7,659 nucleotides of DNA from Parvularculaceae bacterium UBA4496 (GCA_002388885.1 DGNI01000141.1:1313-8971), one strand, 5' to 3'; numbered from the stretch's first letter, positions 1 to 6,651 are shown. Made by a program: numbers and translations. The notes: generated by a model from the sequence alone, not told the origin.

Positions 1-155
1 AATACAACGGCAAATTCATGTCCGGGCAAATGGTGTTGAAAGGCGGTTCCTGCGCAACGCCCGCCGGGCATATGCGCGTCAGCTACCGCAATTTCTTCCA
101 GCCATGGGCGCGCTGGCAGTTTTCAGGTTTCCGGCTCGCCAGGGCTTGCAAATGA
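1..155 (+). CDS. egtB: Ergothioneine biosynthesis protein EgtB, C-terminal end (partial)
   Basis: Only the last 50 codons are present, read from base 3 to a TGA at 153-155; the rest lies upstream of the window. The peptide contains GGSCATP (residues 14-20 of the fragment), then R-x-x-YRNFF-x-P and a terminal [11 protein letters not shown]. This block is characteristic of the C-terminal end of the formylglycine-generating-enzyme-like domain of EgtB. From family knowledge, EgtB is a cytoplasmic non-heme iron enzyme that uses O2 to couple hercynine to a thiol donor (gamma-glutamylcysteine or cysteine), the C-S bond-forming step of ergothioneine synthesis. In many genomes the methyltransferase gene egtD follows egtB, but here the next gene is an adducin-like protein, so any egtD must be upstream or elsewhere. 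The iron ligands and thiol-binding residues lie outside the fragment and cannot be checked. A related FGE-domain protein (SenA or OvoA type) remains possible but is less likely. Confidence 0.85.
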   Translation, partial: YNGKFMSGQMVLKGGSCATPAGHMRVSYRNFFQPWARWQFSGFRLARACK

Positions 156-218
156 TACTGCAGTTCACCCATGCATTTTCAGGCCGGAATGACTATTCTC
201 GGCTCGTTATACCAATCC

Positions 219-223
219 GGAGG
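219..223 (+). promoter_or_regulatory. Ribosome binding site of the adducin-like gene
   Basis: GGAGG lies 8 bases before the ATG at 232 and fixes that start. The 76-base gap between the egtB stop and this ATG shows no convincing terminator. TATTCT at 194-199 is the nearest thing to a -10 box but has no matching -35. The gene may therefore be transcribed by read-through from egtB or from a promoter I cannot recognise. Confidence 0.75.
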
Positions 224-231
224 ATCGATCC

Positions 232-1065
232 ATGAGCGCTGACGGACACGCAAATGACGCCATGGGGCAATCGCCCGGCTTTGCCGTTCCGGACCCGAAA
301 AGCCTGCCGACACTGAAAGGCAAGGTCAGCGCGGAGGAATGGCGCCTCAGATGCGAGCTTGCGGCCACCTATCGCCTCGCCGCGCTTTACGGCTGGGATG
401 ACATGATCTTCACGCATATTTCCGTCAGATGTCCGGACGAGGGCGGCAAGGCGAGATTCCTGATTAATCCGTATGGCGTCTTTTTTGACGAGATGACGGC
501 GACGTCATTGCTGAAGATCGACGTTGACGGCAACAAGGTCGAAGAGAGCCCGTATTTTGCCAATGCAGCCGGGTTCACAATTCATTCGGCGCTGCATATG
601 GCGCGCGATGATGCTCACGCGGTCCTGCATCTGCATTCGCCTTATGGCGTTGCAGTGTCGGCGCAGCAGGGCGGCCTGAAGCGCTACACCCAATTCGCAA
701 TGATCGTTCATGATGATCTCGCGTATCATGACTATGAGGGTATCGCGACGGATCTCGACGAGCGTGAGCGGCTGGTTAAAGACCTCGGTAATCACAACTT
801 CTTTATGCTCCGCAACCACGGAACTCTGACGGTCGGCGCCAATTGCGCCACAGCATTTTTGCGCATGTATTTTCTGGAGCAGGCCTGCAAGACGCAAATC
901 CTTGCCCAGTCTGACACCAAAGAACCCTTGGAAGAACCAGCGGCAATGGGCGCAAAAGTGCTGCAACAGGGCGCGCCCGCTTTTGTGCCGGGTCTCGGCG
1001 ATAATCTCGCCTGGCCCGGACTCATCCGAAAGCTGAACCGGGAAAATCCGGGTTTCGACGTTTAG
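232..1065 (+). CDS. Class II aldolase/adducin family protein (adducin-like)
   Basis: This 277-residue protein is predicted to be cytoplasmic, with no signal peptide or membrane segment, and carries one class II aldolase/adducin domain (about residues 35-250). The metal-binding histidines of the fold are visible: H133 and H135 in HLHSPYGVAVSA and H196 in RNHGTLTVG. The 61-residue gap between the last two equals that between H94 and H155 of L-fuculose-phosphate aldolase as I recall that enzyme. The catalytic acid (Glu73 in fuculose aldolase), expected four residues before H118, is replaced by G114 in AAGFTIH. Animal adducin heads have the same AGFTLH motif there, along with similar WRLRC, YRLA, TASSL-like and AYHDY segments. 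The protein thus belongs to the adducin-like branch rather than to a classical sugar-phosphate aldolase, and its substrate is unknown. The ATG at 232 is supported by GGAGG 8 bases upstream. The stop overlaps the stop of the opposite-strand cytochrome c gene by 4 bp. The family is secure; enzymatic activity is not. Confidence 0.9.
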   Translation: MSADGHANDAMGQSPGFAVPDPKSLPTLKGKVSAEEWRLRCELAATYRLAALYGWDDMIFTHISVRCPDEGGKARFLINPYGVFFDEMTATSLLKIDVDGNKVEESPYFANAAGFTIHSALHMARDDAHAVLHLHSPYGVAVSAQQGGLKRYTQFAMIVHDDLAYHDYEGIATDLDERERLVKDLGNHNFFMLRNHGTLTVGANCATAFLRMYFLEQACKTQILAQSDTKEPLEEPAAMGAKVLQQGAPAFVPGLGDNLAWPGLIRKLNRENPGFDV

Positions 1066-1511
1066 TCAGCAGTTGGCGTTAAAGTCTTGAGATAAGCGAT
1101 CAGTGCAGCGCGTTTTTCAGCATCGCGCTGGCCCACATAGGCCATGCGGTTGCCGCGCATGAAACCTTGCGGGTTTTCCAAAAACGCATCCAAATTTTCT
1201 TCTGTCCACGTAATGCCGGATTCGGTGACCGCTTTCGTATAGGCGAATCCTTCAACCTGTCCTGCTTCACGTCCGACAACGTCGTAGAGGTTGGGACCGA
1301 TCCTGTTAACATCGCCTTCCTTGACCGTGTGGCAGGTCGCGCATGTTTCCTGAGCGAAAAGTCGCTGGCCGCGCTCAGCGGGGCTCAGCGATTCGTTTGA
1401 TTGCGAACTGACGCTGGATGAGGCTGTGGCGCCGCTCTCATTTGTGCTGGATGCCTCCTGACTGCAGGAGGCGATAATGAATGCAGCTGTAAGGGCAATC
1501 AGTCTTTTCAT
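1062..1511 (-). CDS. Class I cytochrome c, predicted lipoprotein
   Basis: The 149-residue product has a short lipoprotein signal: MKRL, a hydrophobic stretch, then the lipobox IASC with the lipidated Cys at residue 16. A Ser/Thr/Asn-rich linker follows (about 17-43), which would hold the heme domain away from the membrane. The domain (about 44-145) has one covalent heme site, CATCH (C57, C60, H61), and the GPNL motif at 72-75. M123, in a GNRMAYVG context, is the probable distal heme ligand; the usual pattern there is PGTKM-x-F. The C-terminal helix ALIAYLKTL is typical of mitochondrial-like c2/c552 cytochromes. The protein should act in the periplasm as a membrane-tethered electron carrier, probably between the bc1 complex and a terminal oxidase, but the partner is not shown here. 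It is transcribed alone, away from the TonB receptor gene. No strong Shine-Dalgarno precedes the ATG; one arm of an inverted repeat occupies that position instead. No intrinsic terminator was found beyond its stop. Confidence 0.93.
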   Translation of the reverse strand: MKRLIALTAAFIIASCSQEASSTNESGATASSSVSSQSNESLSPAERGQRLFAQETCATCHTVKEGDVNRIGPNLYDVVGREAGQVEGFAYTKAVTESGITWTEENLDAFLENPQGFMRGNRMAYVGQRDAEKRAALIAYLKTLTPTAD

Positions 1512-1512
1512 A

Positions 1513-1552
1513 TGCGGTTATCCCGAATTCAAAGCAGGCCGTTATAACCGCA
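1513..1552. repeat. 9-bp inverted repeat upstream of the cytochrome c gene
   Basis: TGCGGTTAT at 1513-1521 and ATAACCGCA at 1544-1552 are perfect inverted copies separated by 22 bases. Arm centres are 31 bp apart, about three helical turns. The near arm begins one base before the cytochrome c ATG and covers the usual ribosome-binding position. The far arm overlaps the candidate -10 element. This could be a repressor operator with two half-sites, or, if transcription starts further upstream, a stem in the leader mRNA that hides the start. Confidence 0.5.
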
Positions 1553-1568
1553 CAAAAAGGATGTGCAA
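1541..1568 (-). promoter_or_regulatory. Candidate promoter of the cytochrome c gene
   Basis: Read on the minus strand, TTGCAC (1563-1568) and TATAAC (1541-1546) are separated by 16 bases. The -10 matches the consensus in five of six positions and the -35 in three. Transcription would start near 1534, giving a leader of about 20 bases. The -10 lies in the palindrome GTTATAAC (1541-1548) and overlaps the far arm of the inverted repeat. The assignment rests on consensus similarity only. Confidence 0.35.
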
Positions 1569-1855
1569 ACCGTACGGAGCTTCGGGTGCGAAAACCACCA
1601 TATATCAGGCCGCATAGAAGTTGGCTGCGCCGCACTCATAAATTCTGTACAAAGACGGTTGCAGGAATGGCCGCAAACCCGCCGGCCTCCGGTTGCGAGC
1701 CGGACGATGTCACTCTGGCCTCCGGGCTGAATATATTCGAACACCGAACAATGGCTCGCTATCTGGAGAAATTCTTAGTCTATTGAAATATAAGGGTAAT
1801 TTTGGAGTATTCATCGCCAGAGCTCATGATGGCAGGACATTCAGCAGCCACACTG

Positions 1856-1883
1856 TTTAGTTTTTCGAATTATTCGCTATAAC
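1856..1883 (+). promoter_or_regulatory. Candidate promoter of the TonB receptor gene with a palindrome in the spacer
   Basis: A weak -35 TTTAGT (1856-1861) and a good -10 TATAAC (1878-1883) are 16 bases apart. The spacer contains the perfect palindrome CGAAT-T-ATTCG (1866-1876), which would suit a repressor site. The -10 and the following CG repeat the TATAACCG found at 1543-1550 in the cytochrome c promoter area. The leader to the GTG start would be about 115 bases. It does not resemble a Fur box closely enough to claim iron control. Confidence 0.28.
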
Positions 1884-1993
1884 CGGCAGATCAACCACAT
1901 TTGGACTCGGCTGAGCCAGCGTAGAGGCGCGCATCCGCGTCTTCGCACCGCAAGGTCCAAGCGATGCCCATGAAGGGCGAAACTGAACCAATT

Positions 1994-1999
1994 GAGGGG
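1994..1999 (+). promoter_or_regulatory. Ribosome binding site of the TonB receptor gene
   Basis: GAGGGG lies 7 bases before the GTG at 2007. It shows that the in-frame TTG at 1992, which would give five extra residues, is not the start, because the Shine-Dalgarno would then lie inside the coding sequence. With GTG the protein opens with an N-K-Y-L segment and a standard signal peptide. Confidence 0.75.
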
Positions 2000-2006
2000 T
2001 TTCGTA

Positions 2007-4568
2007 GTGAATAAGTATTTGACCGGCGCTTCCGTGATCGCCGTTTCCGCTGTTTTTTGTTCTGCTGCTTATGCGCAGGTGGACCGTATTGTCGTCACAG
2101 CGACAAAACGCGCCGAGGACGCGCAGGACATTCCGGTAGCCGTGCAGGCGCTTGGGTCGGAAAATCTGGACGAATTACGCGTCGATAATTTCTCCGATTA
2201 TCTGGTGCAACTTCCGGGCGTGACAGCCGGAGGCAGCGGGCCCGGGCAAAAGACGATTTATATTCGCGGTCTTGCATCGACAACGCCGAATTTGACAACA
2301 GCTGGCGTGGCGGGACTTGCGCCCAATGTCGCGCTTTACCTCGACGAACAGCCGCTGTCGCAGCCGGGCCGAAACCTTGATGTCTACGCCGTAGACCTTG
2401 AACGCGTTGAAGTCCTTCCCGGACCGCAAGGCACGTTGTTTGGCGCGAGTTCGCAGGCTGGCACGGTTCGTCTGATTACGAGCAAGCCGACCATCGGCGA
2501 ATTCGAAGCTTCAGCATCGACCGCTGTGGAAACGACAAAAGGCGGAGAAATCAGCAGCAAATTCGAGGGTATGCTGAATATTCCCGTCGCGGACAGCTTC
2601 GCGGTTCGCATTGTCGGCTACATCGATGACCAGGGCGGATATATAGATAATGTGCCGGGAACACGGGATGCTTCACAATCGGCGCGTTTCCGGCCTGAAG
2701 GAACAGCTCGGGCAAATGGCGTTCCTGTTTCCAGCACGCGTGCGGGCTTTCAATCTACTTCCGATCTTTCCGGCGTAACCTTTCTCGAGGCCGACAACGA
2801 TGCGCTTGTCGAAAAAGATTTCAATGACACGCAATATGTCGGATTTCGAGCTTCCGCCCGGTATGAGATCAATGATGATTGGCGCGTTACGGTCATGCAC
2901 GCGCGTCAGGACGTTGAATCGGACGGCGTTTTCTTCGCTGATCCCGAGCTTGGCGAGTATGAAATTCAGCGGTTTGAAGACGACCGTCTGGAAGACGACT
3001 TCCACAGCACGTCCTGGACGGTTGAAGGACGCATCGGCGCGCTTGAGGCGCTCTATACCGGCGCATATACAGACCGCGATACAGACCAGCGCGTCGACTA
3101 TACTGACTATCTGTTCGTAGGTCAGTATCTCCCGGATTATATATGCGACTATGAGGTTGTTTATCCTTCGGCTGATCCGATGGGGACCTGTCAGCCGCCA
3201 AATCTATTTGTCAGTTCAATGACGGAAACGCAGGTCTTCACGCATGAACTGCGTTTCAACACACCGAGAGAGCATCGCTTGCGTGCGACCGTCGGCGCTT
3301 TCTACAGCGACCTTGAATTGGCGGAACGCAACGATTTTACTTATCCAGGCGCGCTCAGCATCATCAATTCAGACGGTTCAATGGGCATTGGCGCGCTGCC
3401 GCCGAACTTTCCATTGACGAACGGCGCAGCGACGGCCGGACAAATCGGCAATGAATCCGATTTCGGTTATTTCAGCGACCCCGGACCGTTTCCGGACGAG
3501 GTTATTTTCCGCAACGATGTTCTGCGGACGGATGAGCAATTCGGCGTTTTCGGCGAAATTAATTTCGACTTGGTGCCGAACACGCTGACGCTGACATTCG
3601 GCGCCCGTTACTACGACATTGAAGTCGACCTGGAAGGCAGTGCGAACTCGGCGTTCGACCGGCTGTTCCCGACGACAGACTCGAACGGACAGCCTGTCGA
3701 GTCGCAATGTTGCGGCACGAATATCAGCGCACAATTTGCACCAGGCAATCCGTTTGGCGCGCCGGATGCGGCGAAAACCGACGGCTTTATCTTTAAGGGC
3801 AATATCAGCTGGACGCCTACCGATGATATTCTGTTCTATGTGACTTATTCCGAAGGCTTCCGTCCCGGCCTTCTTAACCGCCCGGGCGGCGCCGCAGGGC
3901 CGATGGGCTTCACCGTGCCGTTTGCAATCGATACGGACGAAGTCACGAACTATGAATTCGGCTGGAAGATGCAGCTCTTTGACCGCGAACTGCAACTTAA
4001 CGGAAATGCGTTTTATGTAGATGTGGAACGTCTGCAAACGACAATTTTCGACCCCAGCATCACCAATCTCTTCTTTTCCGATAACGCCGCCAATGCGGAA
4101 ATTATGGGAGTTGAGGGCGACGTGATCTGGGCCCCGGCCGCCATTGAAGGCCTGACGCTCTCCGGCGCGTTTTCCGTACTTGATACGGAGATCAAGGAAG
4201 TGCTCACACCTACCAACGATGTTCTTGCCGGAGAAGAGCTGGCCTTTGCTCCAACTTTTCAGGGTAACATCCGTGCACGGTATGAATGGGACTTGTCGAC
4301 ACAGTTAAGCGCGCACCTGCAGTCGCAAATCGTGTACGCCGGTTCTTCGAACAGCGACATTATCGAGATCAATAAAGCGAAGGTCGATGCGTGGACTACG
4401 GTCGGCGTTTCCGCCGGTCTCTCCGCCGACCAATGGTCGATGGAAATATATGCGGAAAATCTCGGCAATACCTACGGCGTCCTCGCTAACAACTTTGTCT
4501 ACGATCGCGAGCGCATCACCGTGCTTCGTCCGCGTACGATCGGCGTGCGCTTTGGCTATACGTACTGA
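2007..4568 (+). CDS. TonB-dependent outer-membrane receptor
   Basis: The product, 853 residues from the GTG start, is a ligand-gated outer-membrane channel driven by the TonB-ExbBD system. A Sec signal peptide ends at AYA|Q (residues 23/24). The mature protein begins almost at once with a TonB-box-like segment, DRIVVTATKR (26-35). The plug domain (about 40-162) includes IYIRGL, the VALYLDEQPLS strand and LERVEVLPGPQGTLFG (132-146). In most relatives the last motif reads LRGPQGTL, so P138 replaces the usual Arg. The barrel (about 165-853) contains YSEGFRPG (614-621) and NYEFGWK (648-654). It ends in VLRPRTIGVRFGYTY, with the C-terminal aromatic residue expected for recognition by the BAM complex. 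Loop cysteines occur at 380 and 395 and as a CC pair at 568-569; the former could form a disulfide. No FecA-like signalling extension is present. The ligand cannot be read from sequence; iron chelates, vitamin B12, sugars and other compounds are all used by relatives. The gene stands alone, with its own leader and a terminator downstream. Confidence 0.95.
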   Translation: MNKYLTGASVIAVSAVFCSAAYAQVDRIVVTATKRAEDAQDIPVAVQALGSENLDELRVDNFSDYLVQLPGVTAGGSGPGQKTIYIRGLASTTPNLTTAGVAGLAPNVALYLDEQPLSQPGRNLDVYAVDLERVEVLPGPQGTLFGASSQAGTVRLITSKPTIGEFEASASTAVETTKGGEISSKFEGMLNIPVADSFAVRIVGYIDDQGGYIDNVPGTRDASQSARFRPEGTARANGVPVSSTRAGFQSTSDLSGVTFLEADNDALVEKDFNDTQYVGFRASARYEINDDWRVTVMHARQDVESDGVFFADPELGEYEIQRFEDDRLEDDFHSTSWTVEGRIGALEALYTGAYTDRDTDQRVDYTDYLFVGQYLPDYICDYEVVYPSADPMGTCQPPNLFVSSMTETQVFTHELRFNTPREHRLRATVGAFYSDLELAERNDFTYPGALSIINSDGSMGIGALPPNFPLTNGAATAGQIGNESDFGYFSDPGPFPDEVIFRNDVLRTDEQFGVFGEINFDLVPNTLTLTFGARYYDIEVDLEGSANSAFDRLFPTTDSNGQPVESQCCGTNISAQFAPGNPFGAPDAAKTDGFIFKGNISWTPTDDILFYVTYSEGFRPGLLNRPGGAAGPMGFTVPFAIDTDEVTNYEFGWKMQLFDRELQLNGNAFYVDVERLQTTIFDPSITNLFFSDNAANAEIMGVEGDVIWAPAAIEGLTLSGAFSVLDTEIKEVLTPTNDVLAGEELAFAPTFQGNIRARYEWDLSTQLSAHLQSQIVYAGSSNSDIIEINKAKVDAWTTVGVSAGLSADQWSMEIYAENLGNTYGVLANNFVYDRERITVLRPRTIGVRFGYTY

Positions 4569-4573
4569 TCAGT

Positions 4574-4599
4574 GGTCGGTTGAGACTATGCAACCGGCC
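4574..4599 (+). other. Stem-loop just after the TonB receptor stop codon
   Basis: GGTCGGTTG (4574-4582) pairs with CAACCGGCC (4591-4599) over nine positions, with one G-U wobble, around an 8-base loop. No T-tract follows, so by itself it is not a terminator. It may protect the 3' end of the receptor mRNA. As DNA it overlaps the -35 of the candidate promoter for the next gene. Just before it, ACTGATCAGT (4564-4573) is a perfect 10-bp palindrome spanning the stop codon. Confidence 0.6.
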
Positions 4600-4608
4600 T
4601 GTTAACAA
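4580..4608 (+). promoter_or_regulatory. Candidate promoter of the sulfotransferase-BCCT operon
   Basis: TTGAGA (4580-4585, five of six matches to the -35 consensus) is followed after 17 bases by a poor -10, TAACAA (4603-4608). Transcription would begin near 4615, inside the left arm of the terminator hairpin, so the new transcript would carry only part of that arm and should not be terminated by it. The weak -10 keeps confidence low. Confidence 0.25.
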
Positions 4609-4635
4609 GGGCGCCCCTTTCAAGGGGCGCTTTTT
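4607..4635 (+). terminator. Rho-independent terminator of the TonB receptor gene
   Basis: The arms GCGCCCCTT (4611-4619) and AAGGGGCGC (4622-4630) are perfectly complementary. Allowing a normal loop, this gives an 8-bp GC-rich stem with a TTCA loop, followed directly by five T (4631-4635). A flanking AAGG (4607-4610) can extend the stem against the T-tract. This is a classical intrinsic terminator for the receptor transcript. Confidence 0.9.
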
Positions 4636-4653
4636 CATGAGGACGCACAGGGC

Positions 4654-6651
4654 TTGAAGCAAGACGCAAAAGCAAAGGATGCAAACCTAAAGGCGGCCAA
4701 GACGCACATACTTGAGGGAGAGTATGACCGCGCGCTTGACCGGATCAACGAATATTTGCGTCTGTCGAACGGCGCAGCGGAAGCGCTTTACATGAAAGCG
4801 GTCTGTGAGCGTTATACTGAGAATTATGACGACGCCAGGTCGACTTTGGAGCTATTGAAGTCGCAGGCGCCGGAATTCGGCAGGGCGTATCAGGAAGAAG
4901 GACACGTGTTGCGCGCGCTCGGCCAACATGAAACTGCGCTCGCGGCGTATCAACAAGCGTGTCGTTTTAATCCCATGCTGGAGCCGAGCTGGCGCGCGCA
5001 GAGCGAGATATTAAATGTATTAGGACGCCAAAACGATGCCGCCTCCGCGCTGGCTCAGGTGAAAAAAATCGCTCGCACGCCAAAAGCGTTGGTTGTCGCA
5101 GCCAATCTTCTTTATGAGGGCCGTTTGCTGAAGGCGGAAGAAATATGCCGCGCGTTTCTGCAAAAAAATCCGCGTCATGTTGAAGGTATGCGGTTGCTCG
5201 CCGAGATAGGTGTTCGTTTCAGCGTGTATGATGACGCAGAGTTTCTGCTCGAAAGCGCACTGTCGTTTGAGCCTGACAATATTCAAGTTCACAAAGACTA
5301 CATAAGCGTGCTGCGAAAACGCCAGAAATATGAAGTCGCTCATACCGAAACGCTTAAGCTTTACAACAAAAATCCTTCCGATCCATTTTTTCAGTCGCAG
5401 CTAGCCATCGACTGCATGCACATCGGCGCGTTCGACCAGGCTTTATCGCTATTTGACCAAATCCTTGAACAACTTCCCGACGACCCGGCGACGCTGATTT
5501 CGCGGGGTCATGCCTTGAAGACTCACGGACGCCGAGATGATGCCGTAGAATCCTATCGCGCCGCGATTCGCGTGCGTCCGGGTCTCGGCGACGCCTATTA
5601 CGGGCTCGCAAATCTTAAGACCTATCGCTTTACAGAAGATGAGATTGGGATGATGCGGGATCAGGAAGCGAATGGGCGGCTTCCTTTCTCATACCGTATT
5701 CAGCTTTGCTTTTCACTCGGCAAGGCGTTTGAAGATCAAGGAGATTACGCAACATCCTTCGAATATTACGAGAAGGGCAATAATCTGAAGCTGGCGCAAT
5801 GCCGCTACAATTCGGATGAGATGTCGAAAGAGCTTCAGTCGCAAGCTGACGCGTGCACCGAGGCGCTTTTTCACAACCAAAGGCATAAAGGCGCCAACGC
5901 GGCTGATCCGATATTTATCGTCGGATTGCCACGTGCAGGATCGACTTTGCTGGAGCAAATTTTAGCCTCGCACAGCCAGGTTGATGGCACATTTGAATTG
6001 CCGAATATTCTGGCTATGGCGCATCGGCTACGCCGGGAAACGCGAGGCAAGAAGGGTGAGACATACCCTCAATTTTTACGCGATATTGAAGGTGAAAGAC
6101 TATGCGAACTAGGCGAACAGTTTATTGAAGATACGCGTATTCACCGTCAGGGCGCGCCGTATTTCACTGACAAGATGCCGAATAATTTCCGGCATATCGG
6201 TCTCATTCACTTGATATTGCCGAATGCGAAAATTATCGACGCCAGGCGCGAGCCTATGGCCTGCTGCTTTAGCGGGTTCAAACAACTCTTTGCGGAAGGG
6301 CAGGAGTTTACCTACGGCCTTGAACAAGTCGGTAATTACTACCGTGATTATGTAAAATTAATGCGCCACTGGGATGATGTTCTGCCTGACACAGTTCTTC
6401 GCGTACAGCATGAGGATGTGCTTGACGATCTCGAAGGGCAGGTGCGGCGCATGCTGGAATTCTGCAGCCTGCCATTCGAGCAGTCTTGTATCGATTTTTA
6501 CAAAACCGAACGCTCCGTACGCACTGCAAGTTCAGAGCAAGTGCGCCAGCCGATCAGTAAATCGGGCGTCGATCAGTGGCGAAATTTCGAACAATTTCTT
6601 GACCCCTTGAAAAAGGCGCTTGGACCTGCGCTGACGGAGTATCGTAATTGA
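4654..6651 (+). CDS. TPR-repeat sulfotransferase family protein
   Basis: This 665-residue protein has two parts. Residues about 11-380 are a run of roughly nine or ten tetratricopeptide repeats, seen in units such as 76-107, 245-277, 278-310 and 348-379, each with the alternating helix pattern and an ending like FNP or RPG. Residues about 418-650 are a sulfotransferase domain. GLPRAGSTLLEQIL (424-437) is the 5'-phosphosulfate-binding loop for the donor PAPS, and DARREP (529-534) with S540 corresponds to the 3'-phosphate-binding region. No signal peptide or membrane segment is visible, so it is probably cytoplasmic. From family knowledge such proteins transfer sulfate from PAPS to an acceptor, the TPR part probably binding the partner. 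Some relatives resemble tyrosylprotein sulfotransferases, but the acceptor here is unknown. The start is the TTG at 4654, with GAGGA (4639-4643) 10 bases before; the next in-frame ATG is codon 48, inside the repeats. The gene begins 18 bases after the T-tract of a terminator and overlaps the BCCT gene by 4 bp. Confidence 0.92.
   Translation: MKQDAKAKDANLKAAKTHILEGEYDRALDRINEYLRLSNGAAEALYMKAVCERYTENYDDARSTLELLKSQAPEFGRAYQEEGHVLRALGQHETALAAYQQACRFNPMLEPSWRAQSEILNVLGRQNDAASALAQVKKIARTPKALVVAANLLYEGRLLKAEEICRAFLQKNPRHVEGMRLLAEIGVRFSVYDDAEFLLESALSFEPDNIQVHKDYISVLRKRQKYEVAHTETLKLYNKNPSDPFFQSQLAIDCMHIGAFDQALSLFDQILEQLPDDPATLISRGHALKTHGRRDDAVESYRAAIRVRPGLGDAYYGLANLKTYRFTEDEIGMMRDQEANGRLPFSYRIQLCFSLGKAFEDQGDYATSFEYYEKGNNLKLAQCRYNSDEMSKELQSQADACTEALFHNQRHKGANAADPIFIVGLPRAGSTLLEQILASHSQVDGTFELPNILAMAHRLRRETRGKKGETYPQFLRDIEGERLCELGEQFIEDTRIHRQGAPYFTDKMPNNFRHIGLIHLILPNAKIIDARREPMACCFSGFKQLFAEGQEFTYGLEQVGNYYRDYVKLMRHWDDVLPDTVLRVQHEDVLDDLEGQVRRMLEFCSLPFEQSCIDFYKTERSVRTASSEQVRQPISKSGVDQWRNFEQFLDPLKKALGPALTEYRN
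6636..6639 (+). promoter_or_regulatory. Ribosome binding site of the BCCT transporter gene
   Basis: GGAG sits inside the last codons of the sulfotransferase gene, 8 bases before the TTG at 6648. It decides for this TTG, whose last two bases are part of the TGA stop of the preceding gene (TTGA overlap), and suggests translational coupling. Confidence 0.65.

Larger units (their letters stand above)
1512..2006. other. Divergent intergenic region, no supported gene
   Basis: This 495-base stretch separates the cytochrome c gene (leftward) and the TonB receptor gene (rightward). Short open frames exist on both strands (for example 1586-1786 + and 1529-1744 -), but they overlap each other, lack ribosome binding sites and have no recognisable domain, so I call no gene. 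What can be seen is a 9-bp inverted repeat beside the cytochrome start, candidate promoters for each flanking gene, two copies of a 9-base GGCCTCCGG direct repeat (1684-1692 and 1717-1725), and a 5-1-5 palindrome at 1866-1876. The middle part (about 1570-1780) shows no further clear signal. Confidence 0.6.

Noticed and set aside
505..966. A 153-codon minus-strand open frame inside the adducin-like gene
   Set aside because: It is antisense to conserved motifs of the real gene, and the translation shows no recognisable family.
988..1019. Nested inverted repeat (CCGGG/CCCGG around GGCGA/TCGCC) at the end of the adducin-like gene, possible terminator for the cytochrome c transcript
   Set aside because: In the minus direction the stem is followed by CACAAAAG rather than a T-tract, and it lies in coding sequence where GC-rich pairing is common.
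1684..1725. GGCCTCCGG direct repeat (two copies, 33 bases apart)
   Set aside because: Two copies of a short GC-rich word are not enough to claim an iteron, an array or a binding site.
1529..1786. Small overlapping open frames on both strands in the divergent intergenic region
   Set aside because: No ribosome binding sites, no similarity I recognise, and mutually overlapping frames. A gene remnant cannot be excluded, but nothing positive supports it.
3378..4037. A 219-codon open frame on the minus strand inside the TonB receptor gene
   Set aside because: It lies wholly antisense to a well-supported receptor barrel, has an arginine/alanine-rich composition typical of shadow frames, and shows no domain or ribosome binding site.
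4637..4657. Six-codon leader ORF starting at ATG 4637 and ending over the TTG start of the sulfotransferase gene
   Set aside because: It directly follows the terminator T-tract with no Shine-Dalgarno. Only a leaderless transcript starting exactly there would translate it, and nothing else supports that.
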